Counted from the first letter of the stretch, positions 18,955-31,949 are shown. The stretch: 64,000 nucleotides of DNA from Halocaridina rubra (GCA_037179515.1 JAXCGZ010005709.1:80001-144000); one strand, 5' to 3'. Notes: generated by a model not told the origin, from the sequence alone. Numbers and translations: made by a program.

Positions 18955-19330
18955 GGGCACTAGCCTCTAATACCTATACAGTATATCGTTGTAGGTGATC
19001 ACCATCTCCCCTGGTAAATGTTCCTTTTCTTCTTCTGCTCCATCTAACCTTGCCTTCCTAAATAAGTCTACTAGCTCTTCAGTGCAAGGGTCCCTCCCTT
19101 GCAGCTCTTTAGTCAATGGTTGTTTGGTTTGTAAAGAGATGAACACCTGAAGATGTTTCTTCAAGTAATGCTTTTGTTTATTCACTCCAACTAAATGCAA
19201 CAATTTTTTCTACATTTGACGTGTCTCTAATGGCATCTAATTCTCTTAGTTCTCTTGCACTAGTCTTTTAGTTCCTTTTGCAACTGGATCCCTCCTCTAT
19301 TCTTGATACGAAAATTATGAAATTTTACAA
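18955..19330 (-). pseudogene. Third Ty3/gypsy remnant: pre-integrase linker (tentative)
   Basis: The minus-strand ORF 18967-19203 contains LTKELQGRDPCTEELVDLFRKA and ends GEMVITYNDILYRY; downstream readings begin WRLVPM after a stop. This resembles the linker between RNase H and the integrase zinc finger of gypsy elements (DP...L...A... then YRKW). It is short, and the call is weak. Confidence 0.4.
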
Positions 19331-19788
19331 AATTGATACTGAAAGACAAATTCAGAAGGAAGGGGAAATCAAGACAAATTCATTATAACACCACAATTCA
19401 GTCCTAACCCCTATGCGTCCACATACAGTAGTCCTTTTATGAAACTGATTTTTGCAGAAATAGGTAGGGGTTTTAAATGCACACACATATCACATGCCTT
19501 TTTACACAGTGTTTATACAGTGTAATTGGGCTTGAGGTTTCTACTGCATAGCTAAGAGGTGACCCAGGTTACCCTGTACTTGTGGAATGCTACTTACAGC
19601 ACCTAAATTGAATGATCCTTTCTATAAAGAAGGATATCAACACCATCTCTAGACCTTATTACCAGTAATGAAAAATCCTTCTAAGTACAATATTTCTAAA
19701 AATACTTAACATATATATACATACATATGACAAGTAACTGCCCTAGTCCTGTATAATAAACAAAGCAATATATCATTAAACAACTCAC
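19331..19788. other. Unassigned intron sequence
   Basis: No repeat or exon recognised between the gypsy remnant and exon 7. Confidence 0.4.
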
Positions 19789-19893
19789 CTTTAACTTCCA
19801 ATGAGATATCATACTGTCCGTACTCTTTTTGCAGATATTATTTATTTCCTCTGCACTTTCTTCAGTAAAGATATCCATGCTCAGATGTTTATC
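19789..19893 (-). CDS. Host gene exon 7
   Basis: 105 nt, 35 codons, phase 0 at both ends. The acceptor CTGTACCAG and donor GTGAGTTG are good matches to consensus. It encodes MDIFTEESAEEINNICKKS and ends SHWKLK, an amphipathic helical stretch. Confidence 0.8.
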
Positions 19894-20235
19894 CTGGTAC
19901 AGAAAAACAAAATACAGTATAGGTAAAGTAAAAAAAAATATGCTGCATTATCAGCGGTTTTTGTATTTCTTCAACTTGATGGTAAATCCTGCTGAATCCA
20001 GCCAAATGGCTGCAACTGATCAAAATAGCATTATAGCTGGACTACAATAACACCCTGTTCAGACCTCATGGCAGTTTTTTAACACTAAATTTTTTGTTCA
20101 TTACACTAAAATTTGCCCTAACTAATAATTAAACTATCAATTTCTAAAATTTTTATTTTTCTACAGTATACATGGTATTGCTAAGACTGCTCAGTATCTC
20201 AAATATTTTTTTTTCATTTCCATATACAATAACCC
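19894..20235. other. Unassigned intron sequence
   Basis: Short AT-rich stretch with no recognised feature. Confidence 0.4.
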
Positions 20236-20760
20236 ATTCCCCTTTTTATGGAGGTGGCCGAGCCAAAGAACAAACCTTCACTACAAGCCACACACACCTC
20301 AGTCATTCCTCTTAGCTCCTTGGGGAAAAAGGGTTGAAACAATTCCCTCCCATCATCCTCCTTGAGTCAGCCACTGTGTAGGTGAACAAGGATCTTTTGC
20401 TGTAAAGCCCAACGGCTGCAGCTGCTTTACCCCCAATGTTTCATCACATGGCAACCCCCAGACACACACCATTACGTAATTACACACACACCCATCACAG
20501 TTAAATGTGCTAGCAGGTGCGAGAAAGCCCTTTGGCCCATATCACCTATACACAATCTTCTTCCTCATATTCCCATCTCTTGCATAATTTCTTCCCTGTT
20601 CTACAGACATACCATATGCATCAATGTTCTTTCCACCCACTCCATCCATCTCATTTTAGGTCTTTCTTTTGGCCTTACACCAACAACGTCTGCACTCCAC
20701 ACTCTTTTTGCTAGTCGTTCATCATTCACTTTTTCCATGTGTCCAAACCACGTCTTCATT
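20236..20760 (-). mobile_element. 3' end of a non-LTR retrotransposon (C-terminus plus 3' UTR)
   Basis: The minus strand at 20601-20798 encodes KTWFGHMEKVNDERLAKRVW and RPKERPKMRWMEWVERTLMH. The first is the WxGHxxR...ERLAKRV block and the second the GRPxxRWxD block common near LINE ORF2 C-termini. The following 3' UTR ends near 20236. Its last 90 bp (AAGGAGCTAAGAGGA ... CTCGGCCACCTCC on the minus strand) recur on the plus strand at 38521-38645, so this is a dispersed family with a shared 3' end. The clade is not determined. Confidence 0.65.
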
Positions 20761-20975
20761 AAACCATACAGAACACAGGAAGAGATGGAAAGGATCAAAA
20801 GGTTGTTGAAAGAAGCTACAAGGTTAAATGAGGGAAGAAAAGAAGAAAAATTTTTGCTTCAAAGCTCTTCCAGCGAAAGGGAAGAAAAAGAAGATAATGA
20901 TAGAAGATCAGGGGATGCAGCCTCATTAAGCTTGCTGTATACAAATGCTGATGGGGTAGCTGGTAAGGTAGTAGA

Positions 20976-23900
20976 ATTAAAGGATAGGATTCACAACAGT
21001 AAGGCAGATATAGTAGTGGTTACAGAGACTAAGTTAATTGAGGGCATAAAGTGTCACATTTTTTCCTATGAGCTTTGGAATATTAAGGGTTGAAAGATCT
21101 GAGAGGACTGGTGGAGCGATAGCATTGCTCATAAATGAAAGATTTCAGGTTGAAGAAATAAACTTTGCTATAAAAAGTGAATTCAAGGAATTTCTGGTTG
21201 CTCACGTAAATACTGGGTCAGGGAGCATTATAATAGCTGTAGTATATAACCCACCAAGGAACCAACATAAGCTAAAAGCTTATGAAGAAAGTCAAATAGG
21301 TACTATTGAAGTCATAAACTCAGTTGATAACATTGCAAAGGAGATAAAATGTAGGATTCTGATTATGGGAGGTTTTAATCATGGAGAGATAGACTGGATA
21401 TATCTTGACCAACACAGTGGGAAGGACTCATTTGGGGCAAGATTCCTAGATTGCCTACAAGGAAAATTCCTACACCAACAAGTACTGGAACCAACAAGGG
21501 CCACGGGCGGGGATGAGCCATTGTGCTTGATTAGTACTCACAGATAATGTTGGATATTGAAAAAATTTAGTATGAACCACCAATTGGAAAGAGTGACCAC
21601 AGTGTGCTGTTGATGGAGTATATCATCAAAGATGTTCTGCCTGAAAGTAGAGGCACTGGGGACATGAGGTGGAACTATCCGAAAGGAGATTACCATTAAA
21701 GGATAGGATTCACAACAGTAAGGCAGATATAGTAGTGGTTACAGAGACTAAGTTAATTGAGGGCATAAAGTGTCACATATTTTCCTATGAGCTTTAGAAT
21801 ATTAAGGGTTGAAAGATCTGAGAGGACTGGTGGAGCGATAGCATTGCTCATAAATGAAAGATTTCAGGTTGAAGAAATAAACTTTGCTATAAAAAGTGAA
21901 TTCAAGGAATTTCTGGTTGCTCACGTAAATACTGGGTCAGGGAGCATTATAATAGCTGTAGTATATAACCCACCAAGGAACCAACATAAGCTAAAAGCTT
22001 ATGAAGAAAGTCAAATAGGTACTATTGAAGTCATAAACTCAGTTGATAACATTGCAAAGGAGATAAAATGTAGGATTCTGATTATGGGAGGTTTTAATCA
22101 TGGAGAAACAGACTGGATATATCTTGACCAACACAGTGGGAAGGACTCATTTGGGGCAAGATTCCTAGATTGCCTACAAGGGAAATTCCTACACCAACAA
22201 GTACTGGAACCAACAAGGGCCACGGGCGGGGATGAGCCATTGTGCTTGATTAGTACTCACAGATAATGTTGGATATTGAAAAAATTTAGTATGAACCACC
22301 AATTGGAAAGAGTGACCACAGTGTGCTGTTGATGGAGTATATCATCAAAGATGTTCTGCCTGAAAGTAGAGGCACTGGGGACATGAGGTGGAACTATCCG
22401 AAAGGAGATTACCATTAAAGGATAGGATTCACAACAGTAAGGCAGATATAGTAGTGGTTACAGAGACTAAGTTAATTGAGGGCATAAAGTGTCACATATT
22501 TTCCTATGAGCTTTAGAATATTAAGGGTTGAAAGATCTGAGAGGACTGGTGGAGCGATAGCATTGCTCATAAATGAAAGATTTCAGGTTGAAGAAATAAA
22601 CTTTGCTATAAAAAGTGAATTCAAGGAATTTCTGGTTGCTCACGTAAATACTGGGTCAGGGAGCATTATAATAGCTGTAGTATATAACCCACCAAGGAAC
22701 CAACATAGGCTAAAAGCTTATGAAGAAAGTCAAATAGGTACTATTGAAGTCATAAACTCAGTTGATAACATTGCAAAGGAGATAAAATGTAGGATTCTGA
22801 TTATGGGAGGTTTTAATCATGGAGAAACAGACTGGATATATCTTGACCAACACAGTGGGAAGGACTCATTTGGGGCAAGATTCCTAGATTGCCTACAAGG
22901 GAAATTCCTACACCAACAAGTACTGGAACCAACAAGGGCCACGGGCGGGGATGAGCCATTGTGCTTGATTAGTACTCACAGATAATGTTGGATATTGAAA
23001 AAATTTAGTATGAACCACCAATTGGAAAGAGTGACCACAGTGTGCTGTTGATGGAGTATATCATCAAAGATGTTCTGCCTGAAAGTAGAGGCACTGGGGA
23101 CATGAGGTGGAACTATCCGAAAGGAGATTACCATTAAAGGATAGGATTCACAACAGTAAGGCAGATATAGTAGTGGTTACAGAGACTAAGTTAATTGAGG
23201 GCATAAAGTGTCACATATTTTCCTATGAGCTTTAGAATATTAAGGGTTGAAAGATCTGAGAGGACTGGTGGAGCGATAGCATTGCTCATAAATGAAAGAT
23301 TTCAGGTTGAAGAAATAAACTTTGCTATAAAAAGTGAATTCAAGGAATTTCTGGTTGCTCACGTAAATACTGGGTCAGGGAGCATTATAATAGCTGTAGT
23401 ATATAACCCACCAAGGAACCAACATAAGCTAAAAGCTTATGAAGAAAGTCAAATAGGTACTATTGAAGTCATAAACTCAGTTGATAACATTGCAAAGGAG
23501 ATAAAATGTAGGATTCTGATTATGGGAGGTTTTAATCATGGAGAGACAGACTGGATATATCTTGACCAACACAGTGGGAAGGACTCATTTGGGGCAAGAT
23601 TCCTAGATTGCCTACAAGGGAAATTCCTACACCAACAAGTACTGGAACCAACAAGGGTCACGGGCGGGGATGAGCCATTGTGCTTGATTAGTACTCACAG
23701 ATAATGTTGGATATTGAAAAAATTTAGTATGAACCACCAATTGGAAAGTGACCACAGTGTGCTGTTGATGGAGTATATCATCAAAGATGTTCTGCCTGAA
23801 AGTAGAGGCACTGGGGACATGAGGTGGAACTATCCGAAAGGAGATTACCATTAAAGGATAGGATTCACAACAGTAAGGCAGATATAGTAGTGGTTACAGA

Positions 23901-24567
23901 GACTAAGTTAATTGAGGGCATAAAGTGTCACATTTTTTCCTATGAGCTTTAGAATATTACGGGTTGAAAGATCTGAGAGGACTGGTGGAGCGATAGCATT
24001 GCTCATAAATGAAAGATTTCAGGTTGAAGAAATAAACTTTGCTATAAAAAGTGAATTCAAGGAATTTCTGGTTGCTCACGTAAATACTGGGTCAGGGAGC
24101 ATTATAATAGCTGTAGTATATAACCCACCAAGGAACCAACATAAGCTAAAAGCTTATGAAGAAAGTCAAATAGGTACTATTGAAGTCATAAACTCAGTTG
24201 ATAACATTGCAAAGGAGATAAAATGTAGGATTCTGATTATGGGAGGTTTTAATCATGGAGAGACAGACTGGATATATCTTGACCAACACAGTGGGAAGGA
24301 CTCATTTGGGGCAAGATTCCTAGATTGCCTACAAGGGAAATTCCTACACCAACAAGTACTGGAACCAACAAGGGCCACGGGCGGGGATGAGCCATTGTGC
24401 TTGATTAGTACTCACAGATAATGTTGGATATTGAAAAAATTTAGTATGAACCACCAATTGGAAAGAGTGACCACAGTGTGCTGTTGATGGAGTATATCAT
24501 CAAAGATGTTCTGCCTGAAAGTAGAGGCACTGGGGACATGAGGTGGAACTATCCGAAAGGAGATTAC
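20976..24567 (+). repeat. Five tandem 719-bp units of LINE ORF2 (endonuclease region)
   Basis: Units begin at 20976, 21695, 22414, 23133 and 23850 with ATTAAAGGATAGGATTCAC and end at GAAAGGAGATTAC. Periods are 719, 719, 719 and 717. Each carries the apurinic endonuclease part of ORF2 from VELKDR to just before DYIKINE, with a 159-codon ORF (21068, 21787, 22506, 23225, 23942). The catalytic MGDFNH motif reads MGGFNH in all five, so the endonuclease was already inactive before amplification. Only a handful of substitutions and one 2-bp deletion (near 23745) separate the copies. Junctions read GATTACC-ATTAAAGG with one added base and no long homology. Confidence 0.95.
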
Positions 24568-26592
24568 ATCAAAATTAATGAGGTTTTTGCATTTATTGAC
24601 TGGAGGACCTAATTTAACAACAAATCAGTACAAAAAATGTGCGACATCTTTTATGAGGAATATGGGAAGATAGTAGATTGTTGCATACCTTCCAACAAAA
24701 TAGAAGTTATTCATGCCAGAGAGAAATGGTTCAATAATGAATGTAAGAGAGCTAAGGAATGGAGAAACAAATGCTGGAAAATTATAGGAGAAAAGCATAT
24801 GTGCATGGCAGACATAAAAGAGCTAGAAATTATTACCTAAGTAAAAGAAGGCAGAGAGAGACAAGGAAGAGGATATCACCATGAAGGTTAAAGAAAATCC
24901 AAAACTTTAAGCTTTATCAGAGGAAAACTGAAGGTAAAAGAACAGGTATTAAAGCTACAGAGAGCGGATGTAAGCATCACTAAGACGGATGAAGAGATAC
25001 GCAAAGAATAGAACAAGGAGTTTCTGTCAGTATTTACAGCAGAAAATACCCTACTCCCTCAGAATGCAGAGATAGGAGCTCATGGGCCAGTATTGGCGAA
25101 TATAATCTTTTAAGATATAGAGTTATGCATATTACTGATGGAGTTAGATGTCCATAAAGCTACAGATCCTGATGATATACCCCTTATGTACTTAAGATAT
25201 GGGCTAAATCAATATCGGCGGCACTATTTATCATAATTGAAAAGTCACTGGGAGATTCCAAGATGCTGGAAACAAGCGAATGTGGTACCTATCCTCAAAA
25301 AGGGAAGGAGGGATATGCTCTAAATGATAGACCTGTTTCCTTGCCCAGCATAGTTTGCAAAGTTATGAAGAAACTACTAAGAAAACACATCTTGCTTCAC
25401 TTGAAATCCTTCAACTTTTTGTCAGTGAGACAACATGGCTTCAGAGAAGGTAGATCAACAGTAACAAACTTATTAGAATTTTATGATGAGGCATGCCGAA
25501 TCTTACAGAAAAGAAAGGGTTGGGCAGATTGTATATTTCTAGACTTCCAGAAAGCATTTGATATGGCCCCACACGGGCGACTTATCAATATGCTGCAAGC
25601 AATGGCAAGAATAGGTGGAAATGTCTTGAAATAGATAAAAATTTACTTAGAAGGAAGGAAACAGAGTGTTAGAGTAAGACACTCAGTGTCTGAATAGAGA
25701 AGGGTTAGTAGTGGAGTTCCACAGGATGCAGTTTGGGCCACTTATGTTCCTTGTATATGTAAATGACCTACCAGTTTGTAAATTCATTCATGAATATGTT
25801 TGCTGATGGTGCAAAGATTGTGACAAAAGTAAGAGACGAGAACAATGGTAGAAAACTTCAGGAAGACCTAAATAGTCTTAATGAGTGGTCAGAAAAGTGG
25901 CTAATAAAATTCAATACTTCTAAATGTAAGGTAATGAGAATGGGTACAAGTGCAAGAAGGCCCAAGCTTGAATACTCAAGAGGAGGAGCAGAACTTCAAG
26001 AGGTAGAGAATGAAAGAGATCTAGGCGTAAGCATACTTGCCGATTTGTCTTTGAAAATGCAAATAAATGGCATAGTAGGGGAAAAATATGTTTTCTTAGC
26101 AAATGTAAGGATAGCCTTCCGACACATGGACAAGGATACGTTATGAAATAATTATGTAATGTATGAGACCAAAGCTTGAATATATAGCCCCCTTTTGGAA
26201 TCCACACTTGAAAAAGCACATAGTCAAGCTGGAAAAAGTTCAAAGACATGCCACGAAACTTGTGCCAGTAATACGCAATCTCAGTTATGATGAGAGGCTG
26301 AAGGAATTAGACTTACCATCACTCAAAGCTAGAACAGTGAAGGGAGATATGGTGACGGTTTTTTAATTCCTTCATGGTTATGTTAGAGTGAATAGGGATC
26401 GATATTTTGATAAGGCTGACACTAGAGCTAGAGGTCATAGTGAGAAGCTTCATAACAAAACTTCTTTGCAGGATGTAAGGAAGTACTTTTTTAGTGTAAG
26501 AGTAGTTGATGATTGGCATTCACTAAGCAAGGAGGTAGTTAATGCTAACTCAATCCATAGTTTTTGGGACAAGCATAATAAGTATCACTAAA
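24568..26592 (+). pseudogene. CR1-like LINE ORF2 remainder (RT), decayed
   Basis: Continuation of ORF2 after the tandem block, broken over the open pieces 24637-24840, 25263-25634, 25763-26146, 26163-26366 and 26388-26591. Recognisable parts are the pre-RT Lys-rich linker, SVRQHGFREGRSTV, FLDFQKAFDMAPH (RT Asp kept), and a changed core box FADGAKI, in which the second catalytic Asp pair is damaged. The C-terminus SVRVVDDWHSLSKEVV ends near TAA 26591. It is clearly homologous over its whole length to the intact ORF2 at 40742-43564. Confidence 0.85.
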
Positions 26593-26785
26593 TACAAAAA
26601 TGGAACCGACAGGAGACAGGGAGTCATGAGCATGGGGCTCTTTCCCGTAAGTACAATTGGGTAATCTACATTCGTTTACATACCTTCTGTCTCCTTTAAC
26701 TTCTTGTTTTTTGACAATATAAGATTTCTTATGTAAAGGCTTCACAATTTCAATATGCCTTGCAGAAAACATTTTGTCATATAGG

Positions 26786-27040
26786 ATGTGCACTGGCTCA
26801 GTCGGTAGCGTCTCCGACTCTGAGGCGTCAGGTCGAGGGTTCGCGCCCCGTCACGGTCTGAGGTTAGCAAAGGCATGCACTCAGCGTAAGGATTACATCT
26901 GCCAAAACAAGTCCTTCGCAAGAAGGCAACCGTCCTAGCCCTTGGTTGATAAGGGAGTCCGTGACGTAAAACCGGAACAATTGGTCGCTTCCCTTCCCAT
27001 ACATTGGGCATATACTGTAAGACAACCTTTTCCATTACAC
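26786..27040 (+). mobile_element. tRNA-derived SINE (family S2)
   Basis: The head resembles a tRNA (A box TGGCTCAGTCGGTAGCG, B-box-like GAGGGTTCGCGCCCC). It is followed by a GC-richer body (GCAAAGGCATGCACTCAGCG ... GTCCTTCGCAAGAAGGCAAC) that stands out from the AT-rich surroundings. Borders are approximate, and there is no second copy in the window. Confidence 0.6.
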
Positions 27041-27494
27041 TATTTACAAGTGAAATCTATGCATTAATCTAGGGAGTGTATAGAATGATGGGATTCCTTT
27101 CAGAAAAACATTCCCATCTCTCCACTCCCTATGTCCCTCTTTTTCACTTCTCTCAGTCTTTCTCGGTCCCTTCCAATGCTAACTGCACTTTTATTTCCTC
27201 TATTTTCCTCTATATATACCATTTTCTCAAGTACTCACTTCATTTATTTTTGGTCACAGCCATACCCTTGGCACTGTTAGATATCCAGCTGCATCTAAGA
27301 GTAGGGCCTAAAATATCTTGTAAGCAAGGAAGATAATCGCTTAGTGTGAGTGTGGTCTTGCAATATTATTTCAGTCTTCTACATCACACTCCTCCAAACT
27401 GAGTGTGATTTCTTAAAAAGCTTAGGATTGCCATTAAGGCACTTCAATTTTTTTCACCACTCCCACCCACAGTGCAGCAACAGCTTATACAGTA
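27041..27494. other. Unassigned intron sequence
   Basis: Pyrimidine-rich stretch with chance ORFs. No gene or repeat recognised. Confidence 0.4.
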
Positions 27495-28802
27495 CAAGGG
27501 GTCCTCGGTTTACAATGTCCTCGACTGATGATGTTTCATAGTTACGAAGCATCTCTCATACATTATTAATAAATAATTTTTTCGACCTACGTGGCTTGCG
27601 CTGTAAATACAAACTTTGCACACTGAGAAGTTTGTTGAGCGTGGCGGAAAAATTCATCGTCATGGGGTATTGTTATGTGTGTATAAATCAAGTTAAGGTT
27701 GTTATTTAATTATTTCTATATGTATTTGGTTATGGCTAAGGACCAAGTTTGAATTTATTTACAATATTACTAAATACATAGTCGTAAATACGATCTTCAA
27801 GCAGAACACTTTGTTATACGTGGAGGAAGAATACATTGTCACACAGCACTGATGTGTAAGTACATATCAAGTTAATGGTTTTCTTTAATTAATTGTTTAT
27901 GTATTTGGTTACATGATGGATCTAGTTTGAATTTATATACAATATTACCAAATACATGCACATAGTCGTAACAATTTGTTGAGCATGGCAAAAGAATAAG
28001 TCGTCATGTGGCATTACTCTGAGGAAAAGAAAGTTTCCACTAGTATGCCATATTGTTCTTGTGTTCATTCGCACAAACCATCTGTTCTCGACTTTGGTAT
28101 ATATTTAATGAGCAATGAGGCAAATGTAGACATCTTCTTGAAATGGACACATATGAAGCAAACTTGATAGCATGCCAACAAACCATGATAGAAATTCTTG
28201 TAAAAGAAGAGGGTCAATCCTAAGAAAAGCATTGAGTTGCGAGTTTTCTCGTTTTAGTACTGTAAATGCTGATGGCAATACTTACAGTGAACCGTTTGTT
28301 TTACACAATGGCATATATTTGATGCGTAATGAGGCATAGGCTGAAATGCTGTGAACGTTTCCCTCTAGTGGAGAGGATTATTTCTGAAGCCTCTCATTAT
28401 TTGCATCAGCTCAAGGAGCATCATCAGACAAACTTAAATGGGATATGGAAGAAACTGTGTCCCCAGTTTGTGAATGACTTCCATGACACTAAAGAGACAG
28501 TTGAGGCTGTCACCAAGAATAATGCCTTGAGTAATGAGCTCAAGTTGGAGATGGGGGCTGATGATGTAACAGAGCTGCTGAAATGTCATAGAATGGACTT
28601 ATCTGCTGAGGACCTCATTCAGCTGGAAAAGCAGATGATTGAAGAGGATGAAGAAATGGCAACCCCAGAGTCCAAGAATACAGGAGTAAAGTTGAGCTAT
28701 ACTGTACTGTTTACTAATTTAGGTGTGCTCCAACTTAGGCTGAAAATCTGGTTATGTCACATCTTGAGGAATGGATTTCTGACGTAAGTTGAGGACCCCC
28801 TG
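27495..28802 (+). mobile_element. Tigger family 2, copy G, internally deleted
   Basis: Left end CAAGGGGTCCTCGGTTTACA; right end, inverted, CAGGGGGTCCTCAACTTACG; TA at both flanks. The 5' part (27600-28020) has about three diverged repeats of 160-200 bp, each with GTATTTGGTTA...TGAATTTA and GTCGTAA. A transposase C-terminus follows. The termini differ from the CAGTGATCC family at 10306, so this is a second, older Tigger family shared with 31871 and 34872. Confidence 0.75.
28329..28787 (+). pseudogene. Tigger family 2 transposase C-terminal region
   Basis: The open frame contains LNGIWKKLCPQFVNDFH, DDVTELLKCHRMDLSAEDLI and QLEKQMIEEDEE, the acidic C-terminal tail known from Tigger transposases. 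No helix-turn-helix or DDE catalytic motif is present in this copy. The ORF then runs into terminal repeat sequence, so the last 35 or so residues are not original coding. Confidence 0.75.
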
Positions 28803-29654
28803 TATTGTACTGCATGACACATGTATGATGCTGTCTCAAGATTACTTGCAATTCCAGCTGAGGAACATAGAAAAAGATAAATTTCAAAGATGACATATAA
28901 AATTCATTCACCCAATCAATATTATATACTTAAAGAAAATAATATATTGTTGCATACGAGCTATACTCTTTGGGTGCAAGAAGTAAAAAACATGGTTGAC
29001 AATACCAAATATACATTATTACATAATGAATTTTATATCTTTACTTAATTTACGGCCCATCTTACCATTTCTTCGTAGAAAAACAACCTGCAATGGGGTA
29101 ATTAACAACCAGTCCTATCTCAGAAGGTAGAGTCAGTAACCTTGAAATGTGCCTCATCACCTCTCATGTTCCTCCAAATCTGGATGTCTTAAAACAGTTA
29201 TGATCTTCCTTTTTTCTTGAAAATGTCGTATCTGTTCTCTTGAATGCCACAAGACAATACAAGAACGCTTGGTCAACCTTTATCACCTTATTTATGAGTA
29301 GAACATAACCAGGATCACTGTCAGGACAATCTTTAATTTCTTGAAATTTCTATTATTATCAAGAAAGCTGTCAAGGACGATGACCCTTACTCCAAGATTT
29401 CAACACAGATGTCTCTGTTTCAGTGTCTGAAGAGTTCATGAAGGGTCTTCCTCATATAAAACCCTTTAAGTGTCTCCCGAACCCAGCATGGTTTCTGATC
29501 CCCCCTGGACATTTCAGAAGCATATCCTTTTAACCTCAGGGGCTTCTGACATGAACATTTAGGCCAAAGCCAAGTTTCTCAAAGTCAGTGCATTAATGGC
29601 TGGGGGGGAGACAGCTTCTTAAAACATCTTTCAGATTTTACACTCTCAATTTAG
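28803..29654. other. Unassigned intron sequence, possibly decayed coding repeat
   Basis: 29090-29640 is less AT-rich than its surroundings and gives medium-length broken frames on the plus strand, but I could not match any family. It could be an old retroelement piece. Confidence 0.3.
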
Positions 29655-29873
29655 TTAAAGTTTAAAGTTAAACTTTGCGGTTTTAGCCCTCCTATCAGAG
29701 GCATCGCCCCTGCTCTGGCGGGCGTCAGCCGGTGCAAGCCCCAACCCCCCACTGTGGTGTCTAGCCACAGCAGTAACCTTCCCAGTAAACAGCTTAAACT
29801 CTTGGTCCTGAATGGGAACCGATCTGTCGACCTCGCGAATGCGAGGCCAGCGCGTTACCACTGTTTCAGCCTT
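29655..29873 (-). mobile_element. tRNA-derived SINE (family S1), second copy
   Basis: Read on the minus strand it repeats the order seen at 14181-14390: AACAGTGGTAACGCGCTGGC, the B-box-like GATCGGTTCCC, GTTTAAGCTGTTTACTGGGA, and GTGGGGGGTTGGGGCTTGC. It then has its own 3' end (GCCCGCCAGAGCAGGGGCGA ... AAACTTTAAC). Shared body and different tail support a SINE family. Confidence 0.8.
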
Positions 29874-31526
29874 TGGCAAAGAATAATTCTCCTGCACATT
29901 CCTGGAAACCAGTCATCGTTAACCCATCCTGGAGCAGTGAATTCTGCCATGCGAATGCCTTAAAGGCCTATCTTGACACCTCACATTAGAAGAGAAGTTT
30001 GGTTTTTATATATCCAAACACAGGATGGAAGTTATCATCTGCCAATACTTTAAAGCTCCTCTGTTCTACAATAAAGCTTGCAATCTATAATATAGTCTTC
30101 TCCGGGGACATAATGAAAATTGCCACTACAGTCATATTCTAATAGGACATTCAAGAAATTATGAAAGCCTGCATTGTGCCATATAAAAGAAACTGTATAT
30201 CTAAGTCTACAGTAAAACAAATGGTGGCATAATGTCCCATACAGTTGTCCACATTAGTCACACTATCCTAACTGTGGGTAATGTACTTATCTTCAGGATC
30301 TGCACCTTATATACTCATATTGGTGTTGCATTTAAAATTACTATTGTGTATATCAAGGGAGACCATCTCTCCCATGTGCCTTATTATTACTTCTAGTTTT
30401 TCTATAAACTATGTAATCCTACACTTATGTCTAATGTTAATTTTACTTTTGAGTCTCTATAGGTGACTTTTTTAACTTTTATCATGATGTTACTTAATGT
30501 TTGCATGTACTATTTATTAGGTACCTTTTAAGAACCTTGAAATTATCTACTGCCTCTGTGTATTAGTTACAAGTACGTATATGTTTTGTTTGTGATACAG
30601 GTTATTACTGTAACTGCTCAGGTGATGACCCAGAAGTATGAAAAAAATGGAAATGCAAGGTATATTAATGGCACTACTTTCTTCCAATAAGTCAATTATT
30701 TACCATAAAAGGTTCTCAAGCACCTACTTGGGTAAAAAAAAAAAAAAAAAGGAGCTTTGGGGAAAAAGTGTATTTTTCTGATATTAAAGAAGTCCACCAA
30801 CATTGCCCTTCTCTTTATTTACTTCTTGAAAACTTAGTTTGACTCTCGTGAGATTGAGAGAGTCAGCTTGGTAATTTGTGGAAAAAGGGGGGAATTATTT
30901 CCTTCTGAAGTGTCCTTGAGCCAAGGGCATAATCCCAATTGCACATAGAACCTGTGAAATAGATTGTCAACATGAACAAGTGGCTGGAACTATATTCCAT
31001 CTCCCTTTTGAAAGCCATTGCATTCCAGATAGGCAATGCCTTAACTACAGAGACAGACTCTTGACAAGCTGTATGGAGACTCAGAAAAATACTCCTTCCC
31101 ATCCTCAAATTACCATTTTTCTCAAGAAGAGGCTTGGGAGCCTATATATAATTTTCCTAGTAATATAAAAGCTAATTACATTTCATCTCATAATTTTTCC
31201 AAAATATGAATCACATTTCAGGAATGAATTATACAGTATTTCTGTCATAAAGTATTCCTATATACTCCACAAGAAAAGTCTTACATTACCTGGTCTAAAA
31301 AGGAACTAGACATTTGTGTTCCACACTACGCATGAGCAAGATGTATATATATGTTTGAACACTATATTACTTTTTGTAAAATCATTTGGGAATAACTTCA
31401 CACTTTAGTTGAGGTTATCTCCTCCATTATGAGAGCTCTTCTAGACCTATATTACAGTCATTATATAGATCATAACAAAATGTATGTAGCAATCAAAACA
31501 TTTAGCTAGATTTATTCTAAATTTAC
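29874..31526. other. Unassigned intron sequence
   Basis: AT-rich; an A18 run lies at 30734-30751. No repeat family or exon recognised. Confidence 0.4.
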
Positions 31527-31671
31527 CCGATTCAGTGCATCTTGTAGACGAGTGGTAAGATAATTGATCTTGGTACAGCTGAAAGCCAGAAGCTTAAGCT
31601 GACTTTCTCGAAGCACTTGACTTTCATTCTCCAAAACTGGTATTGCAACAGTACTCGTCTCTGCTATATCT
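31527..31671 (-). CDS. Host gene exon 6
   Basis: 145 nt. It enters in phase 2 (its first base completes the Arg codon begun by exon 5) and leaves in phase 0. It encodes DIAETSTVAIPVLENESQVL and on to TRLQDALNR, with an alternating leucine pattern typical of a coiled coil. The donor GTAAAT is acceptable; the acceptor is TACTTAG. Confidence 0.8.
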
Positions 31672-31949
31672 CTAAGTATGCAAAGAACATAATTAGAATA
31701 AAAAAATTTAATGTTGTTAAGGGTATTCTGAAAGATAAAATATAGCAAAATCAGAATTACAATGCTTCACACTGTAAATGGACCTGAAAAGTAAAATATT
31801 GCATTGCTTCATATAATCATACTTTGAAAACATTTAGTAATATAAAAATGCATGAGATCCATATAAAATACAGGAAGTTCCCGATTTACAACAGGGTTCC
31901 GTTCCTGACAGCTGTAGTTACCAGGTTTTCATCGTAAGTCGGAACACAC

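Larger units (their letters stand above)
20764..26668 (+). mobile_element. CR1-like LINE, 5'-truncated, with internal 719-bp tandem expansion
   Basis: Same family as the intact element at 39517-43654. It starts at the equivalent of position 40566 there (end of ORF1) and runs through ORF2 to the shared 3' end (CTCTTTCCCGTAAGTACAAT, then GGTAATC). Four extra copies of a 719-bp piece of ORF2 are inserted in tandem (20976-24567). In this copy ORF1 and ORF2 are fused in one frame, because the A5T4 run at the ORF junction has become A5T5 (20848-20857). The rest of ORF2 carries many stops and indels. Confidence 0.85.

Noticed and set aside
28803..29654. A decayed gene or retroelement between Tigger G and SINE S1
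   Set aside because: Frames are short and no motif order could be recognised.
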